Assembly: GCA_964575575.1 (NCBI GenBank)
Contig: CAZNQQ010000007.1
Coordinates: forward strand, 1-29,551
Length of the DNA stretch: 29,551 nucleotides
Source: UBA2163 sp964575575
Lineage (GTDB): Bacteria > Patescibacteriota > Minisyncoccia > Phycocordibacterales > UBA2163
Direction of reading: 5' to 3'
The notes under the pieces are model-generated. The model searched no databases, had not been told where the DNA came from, and worked only from the letters and a program-made list of their open reading frames with translations. A program made the translations under genes and the position numbers. Within the stretch, counting starts at the first letter, position 1. Each line of letters begins with the position of its first letter. Positions 1 to 8,034 of the stretch are shown here, in pieces.

Positions 1-107
1 GTTGGGTTTTGTGTAGGTCCAGTCCATGCTGCGAAGAGGTAGTTTACGCCGAGTGCTATTGTTAGCATTGCAACTAATATCAAAACTTTTGTTATAGTTT
101 TTTGCAT
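1..107 (-). CDS. Partial exported protein, N-terminus only
   Basis: The last gene of the long minus-strand string; only its first 35 codons lie in the window, starting from an ATG whose complement is at 105-107. The start reads MQKTITKV, then a hydrophobic stretch (about residues 7-25) ending in Ala-Ala before a Trp-Thr-Gly-Pro-Thr segment, which looks like a signal peptide followed by a mature exported region. It sits 13 nt downstream of the HEPN-like gene, so co-transcription is likely. The function cannot be told from so short a piece. A short exported protein with a proline-rich mature start is plausible, but that is inference. Confidence 0.55.
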   Translation of the reverse strand, partial: MQKTITKVLILVAMLTIALGVNYLFAAWTGPTQNP

Positions 108-120
108 TAACTTAATTATA

Positions 121-681
121 TTAAATAAACTCAAATTCTTCAAAAACTTGCTTGTATAAGTCTATTACTCTTCTTACTTCCCTTTTTGTAAGCACATAAT
201 CAGAACCAGCGTGCGCTATTGTGTTTCGTATTTTGTGCGCCTCCCATGCCTTATCTAGTGTATTAAAGTCACTACGCTCTATTTGTTTGAGCTTCTCCCC
301 AAGACCTTCACCAACATAGCCCATTACATCCACCATATCGTCTAACATTGTGTCTGCTTCAATGATAGCTAGCCTCCAATCGCTCTCGTTTTCAGAAGAC
401 GCAAGATCAACAAGTCTATTCCATTTTTCTTTTTTCTTTTCTTCTGTTCCTTTTGCCACTATTACCTCACCCAATTCTTCTTTTTCTTCTTTTCTGATTT
501 GACGTATGCGAATAACTACATAAATTATCCCAGCAAAAAGCAAGAGTGAGATAATTATTGAATATGGTTTTATCTGTTCAAGGAAACTAAAGTCACCTTC
601 AAACCGGCATGTCTCTACAACACAATCGTAAATCTTAAGATAAATGTATTCTAAGTTTAGAAATGTAAGGATTGAATCCAT
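121..681 (-). CDS. Membrane-anchored protein with HEPN-type motif
   Basis: A 186-aa protein with one clear membrane segment (about residues 39-57), then a basic/acidic linker (58-88) and a soluble helical domain. Residues 152-157 read RNTIAH, which fits the R-[N/D/H]-x3-H signature of HEPN-superfamily ribonucleases; the flanking segments (about 100-135 and 165-183) look helical. HEPN domains are known as RNA-cleaving or RNA-binding helical domains in toxin-antitoxin, abortive-infection and CRISPR effectors. Whether this one is catalytic is not shown. It starts 3 nt after the gatA stop, so it is probably translated together with gatCA. No nucleotidyltransferase (MNT) partner is adjacent. Alternatively it is a structural membrane protein in which the motif is fortuitous. 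Confidence 0.6.
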   Translation of the reverse strand: MDSILTFLNLEYIYLKIYDCVVETCRFEGDFSFLEQIKPYSIIISLLLFAGIIYVVIRIRQIRKEEKEELGEVIVAKGTEEKKKEKWNRLVDLASSENESDWRLAIIEADTMLDDMVDVMGYVGEGLGEKLKQIERSDFNTLDKAWEAHKIRNTIAHAGSDYVLTKREVRRVIDLYKQVFEEFEFI

Positions 682-684
682 ATA

Positions 685-2100
685 CTACATACTTATACTT
701 CGTCCTATACTAAATATTATATCCTCTCTGCCGTGATTTGCCATTATTTGAAGTCCGACAGGTAAGTCCTTTCCGTCTCTTTGTACAGTTCCTGACGGCA
801 CAGAAAGTGCAGGGATGCCAGTGACGTTTGCAGGCGTAGTAAATATATCAGCAAGATACATTGAAAGAGGGTCTTTCTTCTCGCCTATTTTAAATGCTGG
901 GGTTGGAGACGTTGGAGTAAGTATAGCGTCTACGCCTTCAAACGCTTTGTCAAAATCAGACTTTATGAGCTCGCGGACAATATTTGCTTTATTGTAATAC
1001 GCATCATAATACCCAGAAGAGAGCACGTGTGTACCTAGTATCACCCTTCTTTTCACTTCAGCTCCGAAGCCCGCTTCGCGCGTCTCAAGGTAATCCCCAA
1101 GTAAATCCTCTCCGTCTTTATTAAGTCCGTATTTAATACCATCAAACCGCGAAAGGTTTGACGATGCTTCCGCAGGCATTATCACATAATACACAGCAAG
1201 AGAGTATTTTATATTTGGAAGTTCTATGTCTTTTATTTCATGTCCGAGTGCTTTGAGCTTTTCTACAGACTGGTTAAAATTCTCAAGCACATCTTCATCC
1301 ACACCTTCTTCCATAAAGTGTCTTGGTATACCTATTGTTAATTTACTCTTTACTTTATCCTGATTATCAAAATCTCTAGACATACTGTCCATCTTGTCTT
1401 TACCTTTTGTAGCATTAAACAAAATCTCTATATCGCTCAATGTCTTTCCCATAGGACCAATCTGTTCAAGTGAAGAACCAAAAGCTATAAGTCCGTAACG
1501 CGACACACTGCCGTATGTTGTCTTAAGTCCATACAAACCACAAAAACTAGCTGGCAGTCGCACAGAACTCCCAGTATCAGAACCAAATGAACCAAGAGCT
1601 GTGTGTATAGCTACAGCTGCAGTAGAACCACCCGATGATCCGCCTGCAACTCGACTTGTGTCAAATGGGTTTTTTACAACACCATATGCAGAGTTTTCTG
1701 TTGAAGATCCGAAACCAAACTCGTCCATATTTGTACGTCCTATGAATACCACTCCTGCGTCTTTTAGCTTTTTGACAACAGTTGCATCGTAAGTCCCTTT
1801 ATAATTCTCAAGGATTTTTGACCCGGCAGAGACCGTTCTTCCTTCGTTTAAAATATTATCTTTAAGTGCTATTGGTATACCTGTGAGCTCTGTTACATTG
1901 TCTTTGTTTTTTATTCTTTTGTCAGCTTCTTGGGCTTGTTCTAGTACATCGTCATAAATTTCTAAATATGCATTGATCTCTTCGTTTTTTTCTTTAATAT
2001 TTTTTAAACAAACTTCTGCAAGCTCCACAGCAGTAAAATCACCATTTACCAAATGTTCATGTGCTTTCTTTATATCTAATTTACTTAAATCTATTTCCAT
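685..2100 (-). CDS. gatA: Asp/Glu-tRNA amidotransferase subunit A
   Basis: The amidase subunit of GatCAB. It hydrolyses glutamine and passes ammonia for conversion of misacylated Glu-tRNA(Gln) or Asp-tRNA(Asn) to the amidated forms. At 471 aa it is of normal family length. The amidase-signature triad is visible: Lys80 (in ALKDN), cis-Ser155 (in GGSSGG) and nucleophile Ser179 (in SDTGSSVR), with the family spacing of 75 and 24 residues. The usual DTGGS is DTGSS here, a small change next to the nucleophile. It follows gatC by 4 nt; gatB is not in the window and must be elsewhere if the complex is complete. It is the second-last complete gene of the ligA-gatC-gatA tail of the pilus gene string. 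Confidence 0.96.
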   Translation of the reverse strand: MEIDLSKLDIKKAHEHLVNGDFTAVELAEVCLKNIKEKNEEINAYLEIYDDVLEQAQEADKRIKNKDNVTELTGIPIALKDNILNEGRTVSAGSKILENYKGTYDATVVKKLKDAGVVFIGRTNMDEFGFGSSTENSAYGVVKNPFDTSRVAGGSSGGSTAAVAIHTALGSFGSDTGSSVRLPASFCGLYGLKTTYGSVSRYGLIAFGSSLEQIGPMGKTLSDIEILFNATKGKDKMDSMSRDFDNQDKVKSKLTIGIPRHFMEEGVDEDVLENFNQSVEKLKALGHEIKDIELPNIKYSLAVYYVIMPAEASSNLSRFDGIKYGLNKDGEDLLGDYLETREAGFGAEVKRRVILGTHVLSSGYYDAYYNKANIVRELIKSDFDKAFEGVDAILTPTSPTPAFKIGEKKDPLSMYLADIFTTPANVTGIPALSVPSGTVQRDGKDLPVGLQIMANHGREDIIFSIGRSISM

Positions 2101-2104
2101 AAAA

Positions 2105-2398
2105 TTAAAGTATCTTTTTTACTTTTACGTAATCTTTATCTCTTTGTGGTGCGTTCTCTAGTATCTTTTCTGTATATAAACCACTTTCATGAGGCTCTGC
2201 ATCTTCTCGCATTATGTTTATATGCTCTTCATTATTTGCCGACATGTCTCGTTTTTTATCTGCAGAAACCTTCTGAATCTCTGACACATAGCCCAAAATA
2301 GACTCAATGTCTGTTTTAAGTCCTTTTTTCTTTGTCTCGGAGAGCTTAATCCTCGCCAAATCTCCCAGCTTTTCTATGTCTTTATCAGTGATTTCCAT
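2105..2398 (-). CDS. gatC: Asp/Glu-tRNA amidotransferase subunit C
   Basis: A 97-aa small subunit that wraps around GatA and helps it assemble with GatB. The start MEITDKDIEKLGDLARIKL matches the N-terminal helix of the family, and the C-terminal half carries the Asp-Ala-Glu-Pro-His stretch and the conserved Asn-Ala-Pro-x-Arg motif (residues 85-89, NAPQR). It lies 20 nt after ligA and 4 nt before gatA, the usual gatC-gatA pairing. Length and order are typical. No own promoter is evident in the short gap. Confidence 0.94.
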   Translation of the reverse strand: MEITDKDIEKLGDLARIKLSETKKKGLKTDIESILGYVSEIQKVSADKKRDMSANNEEHINIMREDAEPHESGLYTEKILENAPQRDKDYVKVKKIL

Positions 2399-2418
2399 AA
2401 TATTAATATTCTAGCATA

Positions 2419-4416
2419 TTAACCTACAAGCTTCATAAACTCTTTTTCGTCTATTATTTTCACACCAAGCTTCCCAGCTTCGTCATATTTTGAACCTGGG
2501 TTTTCTCCTGCGACTACATAATCAGTATTTTTGGATACCGAGCTTGAAACATTACCACCTAACTTGCGGATTTTTGCTTTTGCATCATCGCGCGATATAT
2601 TTTCAAGCGTCCCAGTAAGCACGAAAGTTACCCCAAGCAAGGATTTCAGCAAGGTCGGACCTTGCTGAATAATTATGTGCTTTAGGAGGCGTTTTATAAG
2701 CTGAACGTTGTTTTTATCTTTAAACCAATCGCAGATGGAGTGCGCTACGACACCACCGACGCCGTCGATTGCTTCTAATTGTTCTTTTGTTGCTTCTTGT
2801 ATGTTTTTTAGAGTTCCAAAGTGCTCTGTCAAGTCATACGCTGTCTCTTCCCCCACCTGATCAATAGAAAGTGAGATAAGAAACTGTGCAAGATCTACTT
2901 CTCTTCTATTTTCAATTTCTTCAAGCAAGCTATCTGCTGACTTATCTCTAAATCCTTCGAGTTCTAGTAGATCACCTTTCTTGAGAGTAAAGATATCATC
3001 AAACTCTGAAATCAGATTTTGCTCCAAGAGCTTATCAATAATCTGTGGACCAAGTCCATCTATATTGAATGCTTTTTTGGATACGAAGTATTCAAGCTTT
3101 CTTTTCTGCTGTGTAAATGAATTTTTGTTTACACATCTGTACGCTGCCTGCCCTTCTATCCTTTCTACAGAACCATCACCTCCACAAGCAGATACTTTTT
3201 TAGGAAACACATACTCTTTTTCTTTTCCTGTACGCATCTCCTTTAAGACTGATACTATATCTGGGATCACGTCTCCAGCTTTCTGGAGTATTACTGTATC
3301 GCCCACTCGTACATCAAGGCGCTTGATTTCGTCTTCATTATGAAGTGTTGCTCTAGACACAGTAGAACCAGCGACAGACACTGGTTTAAGGTGCGCTACA
3401 GGCGTCAAAACGCCTGTTCTACCCACTTGTAGCACAATATCCTCAACAACAGTCGTGACCTGCTCTGCTGGGAATTTGAACGCTATAGCAAAGCGCGGAG
3501 CCTTTCCTGTATAACCAATAGCCTCTTGATACTGTCTCTCATTTACCTTTATCACTACACCATCTACTAGGTAATCTTGTTTACCTGCTTTGTCTTTCCA
3601 TTTTCCCCAAAAGTTTATAGCTTCTTCTATATTTTTACAGAGCTCAAAATTACGATTTACTTTTAAACCAAACTTTTGCAACAATTCTAGTTCTTCAAAC
3701 TGTGTGTCGGGCACCTTACCGTCTAGCTGTGCAATATCGTATATAAAACTATCTAGATTCCTCTCTGCTACAACCTTTGGGTCAAGCTGACGTATTGAAC
3801 CAGCTGCGGCGTTGCGTGGGTTTGCAAAAACAGGCTCACCTGATTTCTCTCTCTTTTTGTTTATATCTTTAAGACTTTTCTTACCAAGCCACACCTCACC
3901 TTCTACTATTGCATTTACCTTTTCTTTTAATTTAAGTGGTATTGATTCTATGGTTCTGATATTTAGCGTAACGTCCTCGCCTACTTTACCGTCCCCTCGT
4001 GTTGCAGCTGTTTTTAACTCGCCTTTTACATATTCAAGTACAACTTTCAGACCATCTATTTTGAGCTCACATGTATATGTAGGATTTACATCTTTTCCTG
4101 TCTCTGATTTGATAAACCTCTTTACTCTTTCGTCAAAATTCTTAATATCATCCTCATCAAATGCATCATTGAAAGACCACTGCGCAACTTTATGCTTAAC
4201 TTTCTTAAACTCTTTCAGAGGCTCGCCGGCAACTCTTTGCGAAGGTGAGTCGGCAGTTACAAGTTCTGGATATTCTTCTTCAATTTTTACAAGTTCGTTT
4301 TTAAGAGAATCGAGTGCTTCTTGTGATATATCTTCGCGATCTTCTACATGATAAAGATAACGATAATGGTCTATCGTTTTCTTTAACTTTTCATATCTTT
4401 CTTTTATACGTTGCAT
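2419..4416 (-). CDS. ligA: NAD-dependent DNA ligase
   Basis: Seals nicks in duplex DNA with NAD+ as cofactor. At 665 aa it is of normal family length. In order: the Ia domain; the adenylation domain with the Lys119 nucleophile in KIDG (119-122); the OB fold; a degenerate zinc region (408-433); HhH repeats (about 450-570); and a BRCT domain (about 593-665). The four-Cys zinc finger is damaged: by alignment to the E. coli pattern, position 408 is Val, Cys411 and Cys428 remain, and position 433 is Ser. Residues 583-591, in the linker before BRCT, are encoded by a 25-nt near-perfect palindrome. The gene starts 11 nt downstream of the last minor-prepilin gene and ends 20 nt before gatC, so it is likely read as part of the pilus string. 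Confidence 0.96.
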   Translation of the reverse strand: MQRIKERYEKLKKTIDHYRYLYHVEDREDISQEALDSLKNELVKIEEEYPELVTADSPSQRVAGEPLKEFKKVKHKVAQWSFNDAFDEDDIKNFDERVKRFIKSETGKDVNPTYTCELKIDGLKVVLEYVKGELKTAATRGDGKVGEDVTLNIRTIESIPLKLKEKVNAIVEGEVWLGKKSLKDINKKREKSGEPVFANPRNAAAGSIRQLDPKVVAERNLDSFIYDIAQLDGKVPDTQFEELELLQKFGLKVNRNFELCKNIEEAINFWGKWKDKAGKQDYLVDGVVIKVNERQYQEAIGYTGKAPRFAIAFKFPAEQVTTVVEDIVLQVGRTGVLTPVAHLKPVSVAGSTVSRATLHNEDEIKRLDVRVGDTVILQKAGDVIPDIVSVLKEMRTGKEKEYVFPKKVSACGGDGSVERIEGQAAYRCVNKNSFTQQKRKLEYFVSKKAFNIDGLGPQIIDKLLEQNLISEFDDIFTLKKGDLLELEGFRDKSADSLLEEIENRREVDLAQFLISLSIDQVGEETAYDLTEHFGTLKNIQEATKEQLEAIDGVGGVVAHSICDWFKDKNNVQLIKRLLKHIIIQQGPTLLKSLLGVTFVLTGTLENISRDDAKAKIRKLGGNVSSSVSKNTDYVVAGENPGSKYDEAGKLGVKIIDEKEFMKLVG
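2645..2669. repeat. Palindromic insertion inside ligA
   Basis: TTCAGCAAGGTC and GACCTTGCTGAA form 12-bp perfect arms around a single central G. The palindrome is in frame and encodes residues 583-591 (about IQQGPTLLK) of LigA, in the linker between the HhH and BRCT domains, where LigA length and sequence vary. A perfect palindrome inside coding sequence at a tolerant linker resembles in-gene palindromic elements such as those known in Rickettsia. No second copy was seen in this window. Confidence 0.6.
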
Positions 4417-4427
4417 TTTCAGTTCTA

Positions 4428-4886
4428 TTAATACGTCGCTCTAATAGCACGTTCTACTCTTCTAGGGTTGGCTAGATCACATGTATTATACCCCCTTGCT
4501 TCTACAACTGTTCTTCTTGGTGCATCGTATTTTGTTACAGACACAGTTGTACAATACGGCTCTGGCGAAAAGTCTATGGTAAACACACTTGGTACACCAT
4601 ACCCTTGACCACCCATATCGTTTACAGTTACACCTGCACATTCTATGTTCGATAACGTTGATGTAGAAAATGCATCCGCTCTAAAATCCCAATATAAGGC
4701 ACATTCTGCACCAGTATCTGCAGCATAGAATGCAAACTGTGAATCCCTACCTAAAGATGAAAGCAAAAGCTCTTTGATAGTCAGGTTAAATATCGCAAGA
4801 CCAATAGACAGCAAAATACTCGCTACAAGCACAGCGTATAGCATTGCAAAACCTGATTTTAATTTTTTGTGTTTGTTTTTCATCAT
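4428..4886 (-). CDS. PilX-like minor prepilin
   Basis: A 152-aa protein with a basic start (about residues 1-10), then GFAMLYAVLV and a long hydrophobic helix (about 12-37). It resembles PilX-type minor pilins, which prime pilus assembly. The prepilin-type Gly before Phe is present, but the Glu normally at +5 of the mature protein is replaced by Tyr, as in atypical minor pilins. The globular part contains the segment FAFYAADTGAECALYWDF. It is last of the four clustered minor-prepilin genes, 1 nt after the previous stop and 11 nt before ligA. It could also be a non-processed anchored protein. Cys residues (about 62, 83, 112, 136) could form disulfides. Confidence 0.75.
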   Translation of the reverse strand: MMKNKHKKLKSGFAMLYAVLVASILLSIGLAIFNLTIKELLLSSLGRDSQFAFYAADTGAECALYWDFRADAFSTSTLSNIECAGVTVNDMGGQGYGVPSVFTIDFSPEPYCTTVSVTKYDAPRRTVVEARGYNTCDLANPRRVERAIRATY

Positions 4887-4887
4887 A

Positions 4888-5400
4888 TTACCAATCTAAT
4901 ATATGCTCTTTCACTGTAAACGACTTACTAAGCACTCCTGTAGACCACGACAAAGTGGTGGTTATCGCGACCTCTTTTACATTAACCGTTGTGATATTTG
5001 TTGTTCTTGTGAAGTTAGAGTCTACGCCAGTACTGTAATTATAGAAGTTAGTATTGTCGTCATATTTTAATACAGGACATACTCCGCCAGGACATTGGTT
5101 TATTATATCTTCTGGATCGCTTTCATTTATATCAACTGTGCATACGTTTGCATCTAAACATTCAGAAAGACCTTCAAGCCAGTTGTTGCCATTGAGGTTG
5201 TTTTCGTCCCTCTTGTTTCTTATGTATTCCACAGCTTCTTGCGCCAAATAAAATGCAGTGATCTGATCTCTAGCAAATACCGCTGAAGCTATACCTCTTG
5301 ATGCAATCGTGATCGGTCCAGCGATCGAGATAGTCAAAACAGCTATAGCTATAAGTGCTTCAATAAGTGTAAAACCTCTTTTTGAATTTCGAATTTGCAT
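4888..5400 (-). CDS. PilV-like minor prepilin
   Basis: A 170-aa prepilin. The start MQIRNSKRGFTLIEALIAIA shows a short basic leader, the G|F cleavage site (after Gly9) and Glu at +5 of the mature protein, followed by a hydrophobic helix. The AFYLAQEAVEYIRNKRDEN segment is typical of PilV/GspI-type minor pilins that sit at the pilus tip. It lies 2 nt after the previous gene and 1 nt before the PilX-like gene, so the four minor prepilins form one tight block. Four Cys residues in the middle (about 81-110) may stabilise the head. The exact minor-pilin name is by resemblance. Confidence 0.82.
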   Translation of the reverse strand: MQIRNSKRGFTLIEALIAIAVLTISIAGPITIASRGIASAVFARDQITAFYLAQEAVEYIRNKRDENNLNGNNWLEGLSECLDANVCTVDINESDPEDIINQCPGGVCPVLKYDDNTNFYNYSTGVDSNFTRTTNITTVNVKEVAITTTLSWSTGVLSKSFTVKEHILDW

Positions 5401-5402
5401 AT

Positions 5403-5993
5403 CTATATATCTAATACTCTTTGTGACACAGTAGTCTGAAGATTAAATTCTGTTCTTACTTTTGCTGTCTCACCTGCAGAACCTTGCAAAGTAATAACCA
5501 CTCTTGGTTGCATATTATCAGCCAAAGATGTGCCGTCCACATAGAAAGAGAAGTTGTCGATTGAAACCTCTGGCGCTGTAATATTTATAAACGTACCTGT
5601 TGCTCCGCCTTCTTCTGATTTTTCAAGCCTTGTACCGTTTATCCTATACACGATCTGGTCGGTTTTAGTACCAGTGTCTCCACTCGAAGACTCAAAAGCA
5701 AACAGTAGTCCGCCGTTTGAGCAGTCTTTTGGTACATCTACATCTGCTGGAACACTGTTTGTAACCTCACAGTGATATGTTGAACCTACTCTAATATTCC
5801 TAGACATATTCTCCAGTGCAAAGTTTAAGTTATTCATAACAGAGTTTATCGCTTGTGCTTTTCTGTTTGCGTCCACCAGTGCCAGAAGTGCACCTACAGC
5901 TATAATCATAACTCCACTAAAAAGCGCTGCGGCAACAAGCATCTCTACAAGCGAGAACCCTTTTTTATTACTTTTTTGTTTTTTAAATCTCAT
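5403..5993 (-). CDS. PilW/GspJ-like minor prepilin
   Basis: A 196-aa prepilin. Basic leader (1-11), cleavage site KKG|FSLVEMLV with Glu at +5, then a hydrophobic helix. The following NNLNFALENMSRNIRVGS resembles the start of PilW/GspJ-type minor pilins. The rest is a predicted beta-rich head with a Cys pair (about 79 and 91). Spacing to neighbours is 1-2 nt on both sides, indicating coupled translation. Its likely role is in the tip or priming complex of the pilus together with the adjacent prepilins. The subfamily assignment is tentative. Confidence 0.82.
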   Translation of the reverse strand: MRFKKQKSNKKGFSLVEMLVAAALFSGVMIIAVGALLALVDANRKAQAINSVMNNLNFALENMSRNIRVGSTYHCEVTNSVPADVDVPKDCSNGGLLFAFESSSGDTGTKTDQIVYRINGTRLEKSEEGGATGTFINITAPEVSIDNFSFYVDGTSLADNMQPRVVITLQGSAGETAKVRTEFNLQTTVSQRVLDI

Positions 5994-5994
5994 T

Positions 5995-6576
5995 TTATTT
6001 TTGTATAGATATCTGACCAGTAATAAATGTTTCTACATTCCATGTCACTCCTTGTGGTGAAGACACAGTGATACGCGCAGATTCATAGGTATTACCTGGA
6101 AGATTACTTTTTATTATAGCTTCTGGGTTTGGTCGTTCAAAAACTATATCAAGAAATGTCACGCCAGAACCTGTACATCTTTCGGTGCCATTTGCTAGTA
6201 TTCCGCAAAATTCTGATATAGTGTTACCCCTTCTTAAAGTGAAAGTTTCAACAATCTCACTTGATCCGCCATATGCTTCGTCTCTGTCTCTGTCTGCAAA
6301 AAATATATACGAGGTATTGTCAGCTGAATCAAAATGCACACCGTATCCTACATTAAACTCACTACTACCTGTTGTAAACTCCCTAACACTCAAGCCAAAA
6401 ACTTGAGCTTTGCGTATAGATAGAGCAATATCATAAGCAAGATTCTCTAAAAGAAGTGTGCCTGAAAACTGCGAATGTCTTGCAAGTATTACAGATGTAA
6501 TAATCGTAAAAATAGCCACAGAAACTACAAGTTCAACCAAACTAAATCCACTATTTTTTTTACCAAACATATTCAT
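5995..6576 (-). CDS. GspH/FimT-like minor prepilin
   Basis: A 193-aa prepilin. Short leader MNMFGKKNSG, cleavage before FSLVELVVSVAIF with Glu at +5, hydrophobic helix to about residue 30, then LLLENLAYDIALSIRKAQVFGLSVRE, split here as LLLENLAYDI and ALSIRKAQVFGLSVRE, a pattern of GspH/FimT-type pseudopilins. The head contains two Cys (about 124 and 134). It directly follows the prepilin peptidase gene (6-nt gap) and precedes the PilW-like gene by 1 nt. In other bacteria FimT-type pilins have been linked to DNA binding during uptake; that role here is inference. Confidence 0.8.
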   Translation of the reverse strand: MNMFGKKNSGFSLVELVVSVAIFTIITSVILARHSQFSGTLLLENLAYDIALSIRKAQVFGLSVREFTTGSSEFNVGYGVHFDSADNTSYIFFADRDRDEAYGGSSEIVETFTLRRGNTISEFCGILANGTERCTGSGVTFLDIVFERPNPEAIIKSNLPGNTYESARITVSSPQGVTWNVETFITGQISIQK

Positions 6577-6582
6577 ATTACA

Positions 6583-7398
6583 TCAAAAAATGAAATTAAA
6601 AATATTTAAATTAAAGAAAAACACAATAATAATCCCTAATATGAGAAAAGGGCCAAAGGGTATCTCACTCTTCATTGTAATGCGTTTATCTTTTGAATTC
6701 AACGAGAAAAATAGCATAAGTATAATACTTATGATTGCACCAACCCAAAAAGAGATCAGGATGGCACTTGCTCCAAGCGAAAGCCCTAAGAACCAACCGA
6801 TACCCAGTGCCAACTTTCCGTCTCCTAAGCCTATCCACTTCCCACCAGAGAAAAACCAAAGCATGAAAAACGGCAGGAACAGTATTGGTCCTGAAAAAAA
6901 TGGTAGTAAAGTTGGTATTGATAATTCAAATATAGAAAAATCAAAAAACATACCAGCTAGCGACAATACAGCAAAAGTATAAACCAGATCGTCAGGTATG
7001 ATTTTGTGTTTTAAATCATATATCAGAATCACTATAAGAATAGAGAACAGAATCATAAAATACAAAGACAGCAACATAAGGTGTGACGGAGAAACAAACA
7101 ATAGATTTGAAAATTTAAGAAATATCCCAAGAAATACCGCTCCTGTAAGAAGTTCAATTAGTGGGTACTGAAAGGAGATCCTGCTTTTACAGCTCTTGCA
7201 TTTCCCAAGCTGAAATATAAAAGAAAAGACAGGTATAAGCTCAAACCATTTTAATTCCTTACTGCACGAGAAGCATTTAGACCTACCTAACAGCAATACC
7301 CCAGTGTTATACCTAAGAGAAGTAACGTTTAAAAAGCTACCGATAATTGTCCCAAATATAAAATAAAAGATTGCTAGTAATATTTCTATTTCCATCAT
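6583..7398 (-). CDS. pilD: Prepilin leader peptidase/N-methylase
   Basis: A 271-aa polytopic membrane aspartyl protease that cleaves prepilin leaders and, in typical members, N-methylates the new N-terminus. Evidence: GSFLNV at 20-25, a cytoplasmic loop with two CxxC pairs (Cys42/45 and Cys67/70), and catalytic aspartates Asp128 (YDLKHKIIPD) and Asp193 (GLGDGK), in the family order, with about eight hydrophobic segments. It is slightly shorter than proteobacterial PilD. The gene begins 13 nt after a strong hairpin terminator that follows the major pilin, so it is probably expressed at lower level by readthrough. Its substrates are the five prepilin-like genes around it. Confidence 0.93.
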   Translation of the reverse strand: MMEIEILLAIFYFIFGTIIGSFLNVTSLRYNTGVLLLGRSKCFSCSKELKWFELIPVFSFIFQLGKCKSCKSRISFQYPLIELLTGAVFLGIFLKFSNLLFVSPSHLMLLSLYFMILFSILIVILIYDLKHKIIPDDLVYTFAVLSLAGMFFDFSIFELSIPTLLPFFSGPILFLPFFMLWFFSGGKWIGLGDGKLALGIGWFLGLSLGASAILISFWVGAIISIILMLFFSLNSKDKRITMKSEIPFGPFLILGIIIVFFFNLNIFNFIF

Positions 7399-7411
7399 AT
7401 ATGTTAATTAT

Positions 7412-7447
7412 AACAAAATATCCGCTTTATGGGGCGGACATTTTGTT
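7412..7447 (-). terminator. Hairpin after pilin gene
   Basis: Arms at 7412-7425 and 7434-7447 (14 bp, one G/T wobble position) around an 8-nt loop. On the minus strand the stem ends in ATTTTGTT. It lies 25 nt beyond the pilin stop and just before the prepilin peptidase start, so it is likely a partial terminator that raises pilin mRNA relative to downstream genes. Confidence 0.75.
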
Positions 7448-7472
7448 GTGTATATTAAACCAAATTTAGATT

Positions 7473-7949
7473 TTACGGCTCAAGACCATATATTGGGTCT
7501 ATACCTGTAAATCCTGATGTATACGCTCCTGCACCAAGACAGTTTGCACCAGTTGTTGAGTTACATGCATCGTCAGATGAAAGTACAACGTGACCAGTGT
7601 CTTCAAGTGTTGCACCTATGTGGTATTTTGTTGGGTTACCACTGGTTGGATAGTGAGCATACAAATAATCACCTCCTCCAACCGGATCATGAGGGATAGA
7701 TGCTATATATCCGTCTGCTACAAGTGTTGATGAATCAAGATCAGTTACATCAGGATAGTAACCATTTGAGTCAAAATAAAACTCCAAAGCAAGCTGTAGC
7801 TGCTTAACGTCTGAGATTCTTTTTGCGTCTCGTGATTTTTGTCGTGCTGTGTTTAGACTTGCCAATACCACAGATGACAAAACACCAATGATGGCTATAA
7901 CGACCAAAAGTTCTATAAGCGTAAATCCTTTGTTTCCTTCTCTTTTCAT
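7473..7949 (-). CDS. Major type IV pilin candidate
   Basis: A 158-aa type IVa-like prepilin. The short leader MKREGNKG is followed by FTLIELLVVIAIIGVLSSVV with Glu13 at +5; then ARQKSRDAKRISDVKQLQLA and LEFYFDSNGYYP, typical of the major-pilin alpha1-C helix and following loop in many bacteria. A C-terminal Cys pair (about residues 129 and 136) could form the D-loop disulfide. It is the only prepilin here with its own strong -10 promoter box at the start codon and a terminator behind it, which supports it as the abundant subunit. Naming it pilA or pilE would be by analogy only. Confidence 0.88.
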   Translation of the reverse strand: MKREGNKGFTLIELLVVIAIIGVLSSVVLASLNTARQKSRDAKRISDVKQLQLALEFYFDSNGYYPDVTDLDSSTLVADGYIASIPHDPVGGGDYLYAHYPTSGNPTKYHIGATLEDTGHVVLSSDDACNSTTGANCLGAGAYTSGFTGIDPIYGLEP

Positions 7950-7955
7950 ATATTT

Positions 7956-7961
7956 ATTATA
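7956..7961 (-). promoter_or_regulatory. -10 box of the pilin gene
   Basis: TATAAT on the minus strand, separated by only 6 nt from the ATG at 7949. A transcript starting at the usual distance would begin at or next to the start codon, so the pilin mRNA is probably leaderless. No Shine-Dalgarno sequence is present. Further TATAAT-like copies lie upstream at about 7970-7995. Confidence 0.6.
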
Positions 7962-8034
7962 TTACCTAGTATTATAATGTATATTATATACTATAATTAT
8001 GTTTTCAAAAACAGACGTGTGGATAAGTCTATTA

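Noticed and set aside
8018..8026. Perfect DnaA box TTATCCACA (minus strand) near pilC end; variant at 24821-24829
   Set aside because: Single isolated boxes with no cluster, AT-rich unwinding region or dnaA/dnaN nearby; not an origin.
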